From Bacteriovoracaceae bacterium (GTDB taxonomy: Bacteria > Bdellovibrionota > UBA1018), in assembly GCA_947447665.1 (NCBI GenBank), contig CANFJX010000013.1, positions 1-60,109 on the forward strand: a stretch of DNA of 60,109 nucleotides. The letters run 5' to 3'. The translations under genes and the position numbers were made by a program. The notes below the pieces were generated by a model that was not told the DNA's origin, searched no databases, and saw nothing but the letters and a program-made list of their open reading frames with translations. Below are positions 26,735 to 34,565 of the stretch, one piece after another (within the stretch, counting starts at the first letter, position 1; each line of letters starts with the position of its first letter).

Positions 26735-27456
26735 TGAGGGCCTACCTTTTGAGCGACGGTATCAAAGCACGCCCGCGCGTTCATGGGGACATTTAAAGTC
26801 TCGAGGCGCTCATAAAGACCAACAAGCATCACACCCAAGACGAAAAAATCACCCTGGAGCCGGTTCCCCTCCTTTGCGCAGGCATCGAAAATATGAGTAA
26901 AGGTGTTCTGAAACTCCTTCAGTCTGAACATCACTGAGGATTGATCTCCCAGCCCAAAATGGGCCCTGAAACTCTCGCGAGCGGGATCCATTTTGAGTTG
27001 CTTTAATGCGCTATCGAATAAGGCGTCGTCTCCTAAGTAAAACCCTCGGTAGAGCGACCTCACGCCCTCTAAAAACTGTGGCTGTACTTTAAAATAATAG
27101 GCCTTAGGCTTCCAATCGACCCCACCTGGATGGACTTCAAACGCCTCCGTCCGGAGGTCGACAATCCAAGTTTCTTGAGTGAGAATTTGGTAGAAGAACA
27201 ACTCCAACGTCCGGTGCCCGAGATCGCGTGGACTCGGCGTCTGCGCCCCAGGGAGTCCGACGTTCAATCCCAGCAGATCAAAGCCTTCGCGGTGAGATTT
27301 TTGGATTTGCTCCCAAGTTTTTAAGTCTTTTTGGTTACGTAAAATTTGAGTACCAATCTGGAACATCACCTGAGGAGAAACGACCTTGAAGAAACTCGGA
27401 GAGATAAACCGAAAAAGGCCGGAAAAATCTGCACTCTTGAGAAGATACTGAATCAT
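26731..27456 (-). CDS. Conserved-looking cytoplasmic protein of unknown function
   Basis: A 241-residue soluble protein without signal peptide or membrane segment. It is largely helical, with Phe- and Leu-rich amphipathic stretches (HRTLELFFYQILTQETWIVDLR). I recognise no domain. Its 4-base ATGA-type overlaps with both the upstream glutathione peroxidase gene and the downstream SDR gene make a tightly coupled three-gene unit. The product may therefore act with the SDR. Confidence 0.65.
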   Translation of the reverse strand: MIQYLLKSADFSGLFRFISPSFFKVVSPQVMFQIGTQILRNQKDLKTWEQIQKSHREGFDLLGLNVGLPGAQTPSPRDLGHRTLELFFYQILTQETWIVDLRTEAFEVHPGGVDWKPKAYYFKVQPQFLEGVRSLYRGFYLGDDALFDSALKQLKMDPARESFRAHFGLGDQSSVMFRLKEFQNTFTHIFDACAKEGNRLQGDFFVLGVMLVGLYERLETLNVPMNARACFDTVAQKVGPQ

Positions 27457-28055
27457 GGCTGATTCGCTTTGATCTTCGGAGCCGTTGCCCGAAGAGCTTC
27501 TTCGATACTTTTAACTAACTCATCGCTCTCAGGGGTGACCCCCGAGCGGAAATGATTCACAACCTTACCATCACGACCTACGAGATACTTTTCAAAATTC
27601 CACCGCACAACAGAATGATCTTCGCAATGATTTAATAAATATTGATAAAGCGGCTGAGCCCCGCCCCCCCGGACCGAGGCCTTATCGAACATCGGGAAAT
27701 CGACTTGGTAATTGCTCTTACAAAAATACTTAATCTGGGCGTTGGTTCCTGGCTCTTGATAAAGAAAATCATTACTCGGAAAACCTAGAACGACTAAACC
27801 CTTGGACTTGTAACGAGTATAGAGACTTTCGAGCCCTTTGTATTGCGGGGTATAACCGCATCCTGACGCGGTGTTGACGATCAGCAGCACCTGACCTTGG
27901 TAGGGTTTCAGCGTGGTTTTTGCCCCATCAATGTTGGTCAGCTGAATTTGATAAAGATCCTGACTCGTCGTTACTTCTGCCACGGCAGAGTGACAAAACA
28001 AAACTAACCCACCCAACATCGCGAAGACATTTTTCATTCTCATGACACTTAGCAT
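27453..28055 (-). CDS. Exported glutathione-peroxidase-family protein
   Basis: A 200-residue thiol peroxidase of the GPx/BtuE family. The peroxidatic Cys66 is in NTASGCGYTPQY, FPSNDF is the second active-site loop (the Gln position is Asp, common in bacterial members), and VRWNFEKYLVGRDGKVV supplies the Trp and Asn. An N-terminal signal peptide (MRMKNVFAMLGGLVLFCHSAVA) predicts a periplasmic enzyme reducing hydroperoxides, probably with thioredoxin-like partners. A start at Met5 or Met7 is as likely as Met1. It is first of a coupled unit with the unknown gene and the SDR. Confidence 0.9.
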   Translation of the reverse strand: MLSVMRMKNVFAMLGGLVLFCHSAVAEVTTSQDLYQIQLTNIDGAKTTLKPYQGQVLLIVNTASGCGYTPQYKGLESLYTRYKSKGLVVLGFPSNDFLYQEPGTNAQIKYFCKSNYQVDFPMFDKASVRGGGAQPLYQYLLNHCEDHSVVRWNFEKYLVGRDGKVVNHFRSGVTPESDELVKSIEEALRATAPKIKANQP

Positions 28056-28076
28056 AGCCTAAACTTCAGCTAAAAC

Positions 28077-29525
28077 TCAACTATGAGAAATGGGTTTTCG
28101 TAACGGATGGGTCGACAAATTCGCATCAAGCGCCTTCTTCTTGGCCTGAGCATGAGCAACGGACTCTTCATTAAAGCTTTTCCAGGCTTTTTCAAGCTGG
28201 CTACAGAAGTAAGATCCAAAACGATCTGTATCCTGAATCGACTCCTCAACCCATTGCGCACGAACGACACGAGGATCCATCTTCAATTCTCCCATCTTCG
28301 TCAACGTACGAGAATCGAGCTCTTGGCAAAACTGAATTAGCTGGGATTCGAATGGAATCCGAGCGGGCAAAGGTCGCTCTGGAAATCCCTTCCCATCAGA
28401 CCTTTCATGAGTCATTGCTATAATCCGCCGCAGTCGAGTATCCATCTGAAGCTTACGCTCTAACGCAATCTCCACACTCGCTAGAGGGTGAAGAATAAAC
28501 TGTGCATACTCGTTCTCAGTCAATGGAATTTGCATTCTCATTTTTCTTAATAGAGTCGAGTTCAATCCAAGGAGCCCAATATCCGTCAGCAATGCTCCAA
28601 TCATCACGTCTTCAACGCTATCCAGATCCATCCTCAGTCCAAAAACTGCCGCATAGGTTGCAACCGCTGTGGAGCGCTCGACTGACCCCATATTTCCGAG
28701 CGAAGAGTTATCTACAACTTCCCAAACATCTTCAAACTCAGCGACGACCGAAACCAAGCTCGAGCACAGCAATCTAACCTGATTAAGAAGCTCTAAACCC
28801 TTTTCAAACGAAGCCAGCTCAGCTTGATCAGTCAACAAAAGCACTAAATCAGCATAAGCGGCACACAAACATAAAAATCGGATGCGACAACGACTCAAAA
28901 GATCCTGCGAAGACTCAGCCTCTCGCGACTCAAGATAATCCCTGAATGCGCCGAGATCCCGGCGGTTAATATAAAACTCGGAAACCTTCTTAAGCCTCTC
29001 AAGGGAACTCGACGTGAGCGCACCGGGAATAGCACAAGCCAAAAACTTCGCACGGTGGGGCACTAGATGATAGATATGGAAATCAATCCAACTCTCCCCG
29101 ATCAGTTCGCTCGCTTTTATTGGAATAAAGCGGGCTTTCAACTGCTGAGTAAGAAGAAACTCGAGAACACTCATCTCGGTCAGTTGGTGATCAAGAAGGA
29201 TCAGATCCGCGCCGGACTTTTTTAGAAATGGAAGTTGCTCTTTTTTGATCGTTTTTTGTACAACGCAGACCACAAAAGCATCATTGCAGATCGCCTTAGC
29301 CGCCTGGCAGCACTCGGCTGCATTATCCTGACTGGCCCCTTTAAACTCGGAGGTGTTCGTAACAATTACCCTACAGTCGGGCCCACGGTCCATAAACTCT
29401 TCTAAACTCGACCAGGAATCGAATGTGTAATCGAACTCTCGGCAAACACTCCCGACATGCCTGAGAATGCTGGCGTTCGAAGAGATCACTCCCACTTCAA
29501 TGACCTGATCTACTGAGTTGTTCAT
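28077..29525 (-). CDS. Degenerate receiver plus degenerate HD-GYP domain protein
   Basis: A 482-residue cytoplasmic protein. Residues 1-130 look like a receiver fold without the usual aspartate pocket. Residues 275-440 have HD-GYP architecture, a c-di-GMP phosphodiesterase fold in active members. Here the HD pair reads T314-D315, the first metal His near 281 is absent and HHE reads T372-H373-E374. The GYP loop is G380-F381-P382 within DGKGFP, and H346 is retained. Loss of several metal ligands predicts a c-di-GMP-binding or protein-interaction role rather than catalysis. Divergent from the DTW gene and 21 bases upstream of the peroxidase gene. Confidence 0.8.
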   Translation of the reverse strand: MNNSVDQVIEVGVISSNASILRHVGSVCREFDYTFDSWSSLEEFMDRGPDCRVIVTNTSEFKGASQDNAAECCQAAKAICNDAFVVCVVQKTIKKEQLPFLKKSGADLILLDHQLTEMSVLEFLLTQQLKARFIPIKASELIGESWIDFHIYHLVPHRAKFLACAIPGALTSSSLERLKKVSEFYINRRDLGAFRDYLESREAESSQDLLSRCRIRFLCLCAAYADLVLLLTDQAELASFEKGLELLNQVRLLCSSLVSVVAEFEDVWEVVDNSSLGNMGSVERSTAVATYAAVFGLRMDLDSVEDVMIGALLTDIGLLGLNSTLLRKMRMQIPLTENEYAQFILHPLASVEIALERKLQMDTRLRRIIAMTHERSDGKGFPERPLPARIPFESQLIQFCQELDSRTLTKMGELKMDPRVVRAQWVEESIQDTDRFGSYFCSQLEKAWKSFNEESVAHAQAKKKALDANLSTHPLRKPISHS

Positions 29526-29651
29526 AACTATTATTCTACTTAAATGGATGAGTATTCATCCAGAGACCTGGGGTTTAAGGAGTTATTTAATATTTTAATT
29601 ATATTTCATAATATTTGCAAACTTAATACGAACCCTGCTAAAAGACACAGC

Positions 29652-30302
29652 ATGAAAACCAGTTTGCCCGTGCGCGCACTTTGCGTGAAATGCCTTAAAG
29701 CTCAAGTCACCTGTTTATGCCGCAGTGTCAAAAAATTTAAGACCCGTTTCCAGATTGTGCTTCTCCAGCACCCCATGGAGCGCCGGAAAGCCATCGGAAC
29801 AGCCCGAATGACTCACTTATCGATTGAGAACTCGAAACTCATTTGCGGCAAGGACTTCAACGACCACTCCCAGGTCAAAGCCCTAATCGCAAATCCAGAT
29901 CACCATTGCGTCGTCCTCTTTCCTGGACTCAATTCTTTTAACTTAAGCCACGCACCTCAAAACGAACGACTGAATCTGTTCCCGAGTCAAAAAAAGCTCG
30001 TCGTTTTCGTCATCGATGGCACTTGGGCATCGGCCAAAAGGATGCTCCGCGATAGCGAAAATCTTTTAGCTCTCCCGCAAATCTGCTTCACCCCTCAGAA
30101 GCTTTCCGAGTACAAGATCCGCCAGCAGCCCATGAAACACTGCGTATCCACGATCGAAGCAGTTCACCAACTCCTAGGTCTGCTCGAACCATCCGTGCCA
30201 GCCGACGATCTCTTAGTGCTATTTCGGGAAATGGTCGAATTACAGGTCCAGCACTTCAATCGCAATCAAGTGCTCGAATCAAGTCCTATCGAGCTACCAT
30301 AA
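29652..30302 (+). CDS. DTW-domain tRNA-uridine aminocarboxypropyltransferase (TapT/YfiP-like)
   Basis: A 216-residue protein beginning MKTSLPVRALCVKC. The Cys cluster CVKCLKAQVTCLC, HPMERRKAIGTARM and the signature VIDGTWASAKRML define the DTW family. This family uses S-adenosylmethionine to place acp3 on U47 of several tRNAs (E. coli TapT). The upstream in-frame ATG at 29544 would add 36 AT-rich, non-conserved residues, so I take the start at 29652. It is convergent with the next gene, overlapping its 3' end by 17 bases. Confidence 0.9.
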   Translation: MKTSLPVRALCVKCLKAQVTCLCRSVKKFKTRFQIVLLQHPMERRKAIGTARMTHLSIENSKLICGKDFNDHSQVKALIANPDHHCVVLFPGLNSFNLSHAPQNERLNLFPSQKKLVVFVIDGTWASAKRMLRDSENLLALPQICFTPQKLSEYKIRQQPMKHCVSTIEAVHQLLGLLEPSVPADDLLVLFREMVELQVQHFNRNQVLESSPIELP

Positions 30303-31038
30303 TCACGCGGTTCAACGCCTTACCATTCATGCTCCGCGCATGAATCAAGTAGCGACCAGCAGGGGCCAGACCCAGGTTGACCTTCTTTTTAAACGGAATC
30401 AAAACCTCGAGACACTGGCCTTCTTTTTTCGCCTTAACCGTAGGTAAAAGGACGAACACGTCAGATTCATGATCAACTTTCACTTCGTCTTCTAATTGTG
30501 TGCAGGAAGAGTTCAGCACTCCCGTCAGGGTGACAACGATTTCTTTAGTGCCATTGATCACATCGGCAACACCGACATTAGAGACCGCAGCATAGGGCAT
30601 CGAGTCAATCGACAGTGTGGTGTTCGGACTCACACGGACGACGCGACTGCCGACCCCTCCCCCAGTCCGCATAAATGAAAAAGTCGTATTACCAACTGGT
30701 AAATGGCCGACGGATACCTCGGTCATAAAAGGAATTGGAGTCTTCCAGTCCGGCGGCAAATGCGACTCATCAGCGCAAAGTCCTGACGTTTCGCGTTCGG
30801 CCCACTGTCGGACGCTGACTGTTCTCCCCAGCTGATCCTTCTCGACCTGATACTCATCGAGGCTGTAGCACTTATTGGGTAGAGTGCCATAAAGAACGAC
30901 CTGAATATTATTTTTTTGCTCATAGCCGACCGTCGGAGCAAGTAACGCCTCGACTCCAACTTCTACACGCGCTGCATGGGCGTAGGCGGCATTCAAAAGG
31001 ACCACAAAACCAGCCAAGAACTGTCTACTTTTTGTCAT
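30286..31038 (-). CDS. Exported beta-rich protein of unknown function
   Basis: A 250-residue protein with a signal peptide (MTKSRQFLAGFVVLLNAAYAHA). The mature part is beta-strand-rich with two similar halves (VGVEALLAPTVGYEQKNNIQVVLYG and, later, VADVINGTKEIVVTLTG), each containing a Cys pair, suggesting two Ig-like or duplicated beta-sandwich domains. No family recognised. It lies 17 bases downstream of the exported glycosyltransferase-TPR gene on the same strand. Confidence 0.65.
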   Translation of the reverse strand: MTKSRQFLAGFVVLLNAAYAHAARVEVGVEALLAPTVGYEQKNNIQVVLYGTLPNKCYSLDEYQVEKDQLGRTVSVRQWAERETSGLCADESHLPPDWKTPIPFMTEVSVGHLPVGNTTFSFMRTGGGVGSRVVRVSPNTTLSIDSMPYAAVSNVGVADVINGTKEIVVTLTGVLNSSCTQLEDEVKVDHESDVFVLLPTVKAKKEGQCLEVLIPFKKKVNLGLAPAGRYLIHARSMNGKALNRVIMVAR

Positions 31039-31055
31039 GAAATCCCCCGCTACAG

Positions 31056-33656
31056 TTAAATCTGACTCAAAAACGCACCGTAGGATTTCATTAACATAGC
31101 ATGAGCCTTTTCTCTCTCTAAATTTGATCCAGTTCGAATAATTTCAGCATAATCTTTTGCCTTACTGACATAATCATCGAGATGACCTCTAAACGGGGAA
31201 TCCTTTGGTATTTTATTAGAATATTCTAGAGCGAGCTCATAATATCTTTGCGCCTGAACCTTCATCTGTCCCGACGACGAGTGCCGATCGGTGATCGAGT
31301 CTTTATAGTTTTTTATTGCCCTAACAAATAAATCAGAACCGTCATTCTCCGGAAAAAGAACTTTAGCTAAGTCCTCGTAGGACTCAACAACCTTCCTTTC
31401 GTTGTACTCCCGACCACTGATAGCCTTAAGGTAATGAGAAGCCATCTCAAAGGCCTTACCGTTCTGATCTTCCAACAAAGCCATCCATGATTTCACTGCT
31501 CTTTTGAGTTTTTCTAAAATGCCCGAAAGATGGGGAAAGCCAGAAATATACCTCTCAGGTGCCGAGGTTTTTTGGATAGCCTCTAAGATCCGCCCAATTT
31601 CCATTTCCATGCCATCCAGCTCAGGAAACTCCCCTGAGCGAGGCGGTTGGCACACTGCAGAAAAAGATGCCCCACGAGCTGGAAAGTAGTCTCCCACAAG
31701 TCCGCTCTTCTGCATTTTTAAAAACGCATCACTGACTTCCTCCATCTTTTCTGGATCTCCAGACTTTAAGGTATCCATCAACTTAGAGAGAACAATCCCC
31801 CTCAGTTTCTGTCTGTATTGGATATCTTTTTGATGTTTACTATCATTAGGATTGAGGGACACTGCTTTTAACAAATCATCTACTCCCGAGGTAACCTGCC
31901 CTCCTTCGAATCGATACAGGCCTCGATGAAAAAATTGTCCCTCAGCACCGCCCGACAAATCAAACTCGATCGATTTATTTAAATTGGTAACCGCGGCCTT
32001 CCAATTACCGCCCCTATTTTCCACATGGGCCATCATATAATAAGCAGCATAGCTCTCGGGATTCATCAATAAGGCTTGATTGAACACTTTTCTAGCCTCA
32101 CCCAATAGCTCTTTTTCTCTTATTCCTTTATTTTCAGCTTTTTCAGATAACGAAAGAAGTTCTCTGCCTTTTTTCAGAAAACCCTGCTCATCGCGACTTC
32201 CTAGGCCGATTTCACTCAAAAGCTCTTTGAATTGCGCAGATCGATCCTTACCTCCACAATCTCTCTCGATCGGGTGCAACGGACTCAGGGCAAAATCTGC
32301 CACTTTTGAAAAGTCCATATCATCCCTAAATTCGGCTTGCGCCCTCTTCATATCAATTTTAGAATTAATATTTGTGATTAAATTGTAGGCTTCATTTCCA
32401 ATTTCATTAAGACGTTGATTCACGATACCGATGCGCTTTTTCTCATAGAATTTGGCATTATCTCGTTCATGCCCACCAAGAATATCTAATAATATCATTG
32501 GCGTTCCAATCACGGCACCTTCGGTCGGTGAAATTCCACCGCTCTTGACAATGTAGAGATCTGAAGCCTTGACGTAGCTTAACATCTTATCATTCGGGAT
32601 AAACTTCTCGATTTTTAGAGTAAAATTTTTATCCCCTTTTTTTTGAATCTCTGCCTGAACGATTTCTAAATTTTGTGCGTTAGTATTATTTTTAGCAGTG
32701 ACTGCTATCATCTGCACTTTCTTACCTGCGGCCTTGAATCTTGCCCAAATCGATTCAACTATGCTTTTAAAATCTCCGAGTCCCTCTCCGCCTCCGGCCA
32801 ACGTAATCGTGATCAGGTCCTCTTCGGCACCCAGTCCAACGCTTGAGAGAAATTCAGTTCGGTTAAAATGAGGATCCCTCACGCTTGAGCTAACCGGTAT
32901 CCCGCTCAGAGCAAGGACGTCGTCTTTGACTCCCTTTGCCTGATAGGCTGCAACTAATTCTTTAGCTCCTAAAAAAGTCATGTCGATACATTTAGAGAGT
33001 TTTGGGAAAAGAGGGTTTTCATAGTAGTCTGTGAATATCCACCCCGCCCTGACTTTCTTTGCTCGCCCCGCTGACTTGACTTGTGCAACAGCAGTAGGAA
33101 CCAGCCAATGGGCTCCAACCACCACGTCGACCCCCGGAGACCCATCCTTTCCCTCTAGGTACTCACTGAGTGCATCCAGTTTAAAATTAGTTTCGACAAA
33201 CAATGGGTCAATTTTATTCCGGGCCTTTTTGGTAGCCTGATAGATTTTGTCGTATTTTTCAGGCTGCTTTGTGATCAAATCAATATAATCTTTTTCTGCG
33301 TTTTTAATCTCTGCCGGAGCCAATTTAGAAAAATCGTTGATGTTTTTAATTTCTATGTCGTAGTCATCTCGTAAAAGATTACTTTTTGTGATTTTACTTT
33401 CAATTTGTGATTTCATCGCATCGCAAGCTGCAGAATGTCCGTTTTTGATTTTCCCCTCTGAATCAGCCACTCCGATATAAAAGCAAACAATTTTCTTTTT
33501 CGCAGCCCAAGTGGGCGAAATTAGAATTAATGAGATTGCAAAAGCAGTTAGAATACTGGAAAAAGCAGTAAGCCTTTTCCGCACTGGCCGTGAGTCGTCC
33601 CGGGCCTTGATATTTTGGGGAAGCAATGATTTAAGGATCCTCGGGGCATCCGCCAT
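31056..33656 (-). CDS. Exported GT28/MGDG-synthase-like glycosyltransferase fused to TPR tail
   Basis: An 866-residue protein. Residues 26-51 look like a signal peptide or anchor (RKRLTAFSSILTAFAISL..., SPTWA-AKK). Residues 56-420 match the UgtP/MGDG-synthase/MurG glycosyltransferase layout. GHSAACDAM is at 73-81, VDVVVGAHWLVPTAVAQ at 176-192, and SGIPV at 251-255. LAGGGEGLGD is at 286-295, DLYIVKSGGISPTEG at 366-380 and LGGHERDNAKF at 393-403. About 500-620 contains TPR-like repeats (LLMNPESYAAYYMMAHVE...) and the rest is helical. Such enzymes normally face cytoplasmic NDP-sugars, so the signal is surprising. The start is uncertain: GTG at 33584 would give a cleaner signal peptide. Divergent from the GH16-like gene. 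Confidence 0.8.
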   Translation of the reverse strand: MADAPRILKSLLPQNIKARDDSRPVRKRLTAFSSILTAFAISLILISPTWAAKKKIVCFYIGVADSEGKIKNGHSAACDAMKSQIESKITKSNLLRDDYDIEIKNINDFSKLAPAEIKNAEKDYIDLITKQPEKYDKIYQATKKARNKIDPLFVETNFKLDALSEYLEGKDGSPGVDVVVGAHWLVPTAVAQVKSAGRAKKVRAGWIFTDYYENPLFPKLSKCIDMTFLGAKELVAAYQAKGVKDDVLALSGIPVSSSVRDPHFNRTEFLSSVGLGAEEDLITITLAGGGEGLGDFKSIVESIWARFKAAGKKVQMIAVTAKNNTNAQNLEIVQAEIQKKGDKNFTLKIEKFIPNDKMLSYVKASDLYIVKSGGISPTEGAVIGTPMILLDILGGHERDNAKFYEKKRIGIVNQRLNEIGNEAYNLITNINSKIDMKRAQAEFRDDMDFSKVADFALSPLHPIERDCGGKDRSAQFKELLSEIGLGSRDEQGFLKKGRELLSLSEKAENKGIREKELLGEARKVFNQALLMNPESYAAYYMMAHVENRGGNWKAAVTNLNKSIEFDLSGGAEGQFFHRGLYRFEGGQVTSGVDDLLKAVSLNPNDSKHQKDIQYRQKLRGIVLSKLMDTLKSGDPEKMEEVSDAFLKMQKSGLVGDYFPARGASFSAVCQPPRSGEFPELDGMEMEIGRILEAIQKTSAPERYISGFPHLSGILEKLKRAVKSWMALLEDQNGKAFEMASHYLKAISGREYNERKVVESYEDLAKVLFPENDGSDLFVRAIKNYKDSITDRHSSSGQMKVQAQRYYELALEYSNKIPKDSPFRGHLDDYVSKAKDYAEIIRTGSNLEREKAHAMLMKSYGAFLSQI

Positions 33657-33701
33657 TAGATGCTTATCGAGATTTTTTTGGATTTCATTTAGTGTTTCAA
33701 T

Positions 33702-34565
33702 ATGAGATTAATAGCCTCGATATCTTTAGCTTTTCTATATTCCTGGAGCGCTGCAGCAATCGAATCAGGAGACGCGGCCATTCAGAATCGAAATGATCAT
33801 AAAAATAGAACGCCTGCGGTCGCCAAAGCACCTCACCCAGCTTTACAATCCACTTTAGGTTTTTCTGGTTATCACTGGATCATTAAAGACTCTCTTGAGC
33901 CTGTGGGACCTGGTCCTAACTTATTTTCAAGGCGGCAGGTGTGGATCGACCCACAGAAAAGACTCCATCTAAAAATCAGTCGATCGCCTGGAACCGAAGC
34001 ATGGCAATCGAGTGAGATTTGGCCCACAGTTGCGTTAGGCTATGGAACTTATACGCTTAATTTTGCTGTAGATCATCCGGAACTCTGGGATGACCATGTG
34101 GTTTTCGGAGCTTTTACCTGGGACTACAAAAGTGACCCATCTCAATTGAATGAAAATCGAGAAATTGATTTTGAAATTTCAAGATGGGGCGAAACGAACT
34201 CCCAGGACGCCCAGTACGTAGTCCAACCTCTGAACGAGCAAAAACCAGGCAGCAACCTTCATCGGTTTGACATCCCCTGGGGCCACGCTCTCGAGGTGAT
34301 TTATACGATGACTTGGACTCACACTAAAATTTCTTTTAAAACGACACTCATCACCCAAGACCATCAAGAGCATCTCATCGCTCAGCATGAGTACCATGGG
34401 CCCCTGAATCCTTCTCCTGGCGACGCTCGATTTCACCTGAATCTTTGGTTATTTCAGGGTAAAATCTCGAAACCGGCTCAATTTGCAGGTGCCACCATCA
34501 GAGTGAATCGATTCAGTTTTCACCCACTCGAGTCAGAGCCCAAAATGCAGATCAATCTCAAGTAG
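33702..34565 (+). CDS. Secreted GH16-like glycoside hydrolase
   Basis: A 287-residue protein with a signal peptide (MRLIASISLAFLYSWSAAA). The catalytic signature EIDFE (E154, D156, E158, in ENREIDFEISRWG) matches the E-x-D-x-E strand of GH16-type beta-jelly-roll enzymes. These are usually endo-glucanases, laminarinases or agarases acting outside the cell. Aromatic strands before and after it fit the concanavalin-like fold. The polysaccharide substrate is unknown. It starts 45 bases from the divergent glycosyltransferase gene and its last 8 bases overlap the ABC-F gene on the other strand. Confidence 0.8.
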   Translation: MRLIASISLAFLYSWSAAAIESGDAAIQNRNDHKNRTPAVAKAPHPALQSTLGFSGYHWIIKDSLEPVGPGPNLFSRRQVWIDPQKRLHLKISRSPGTEAWQSSEIWPTVALGYGTYTLNFAVDHPELWDDHVVFGAFTWDYKSDPSQLNENREIDFEISRWGETNSQDAQYVVQPLNEQKPGSNLHRFDIPWGHALEVIYTMTWTHTKISFKTTLITQDHQEHLIAQHEYHGPLNPSPGDARFHLNLWLFQGKISKPAQFAGATIRVNRFSFHPLESEPKMQINLK

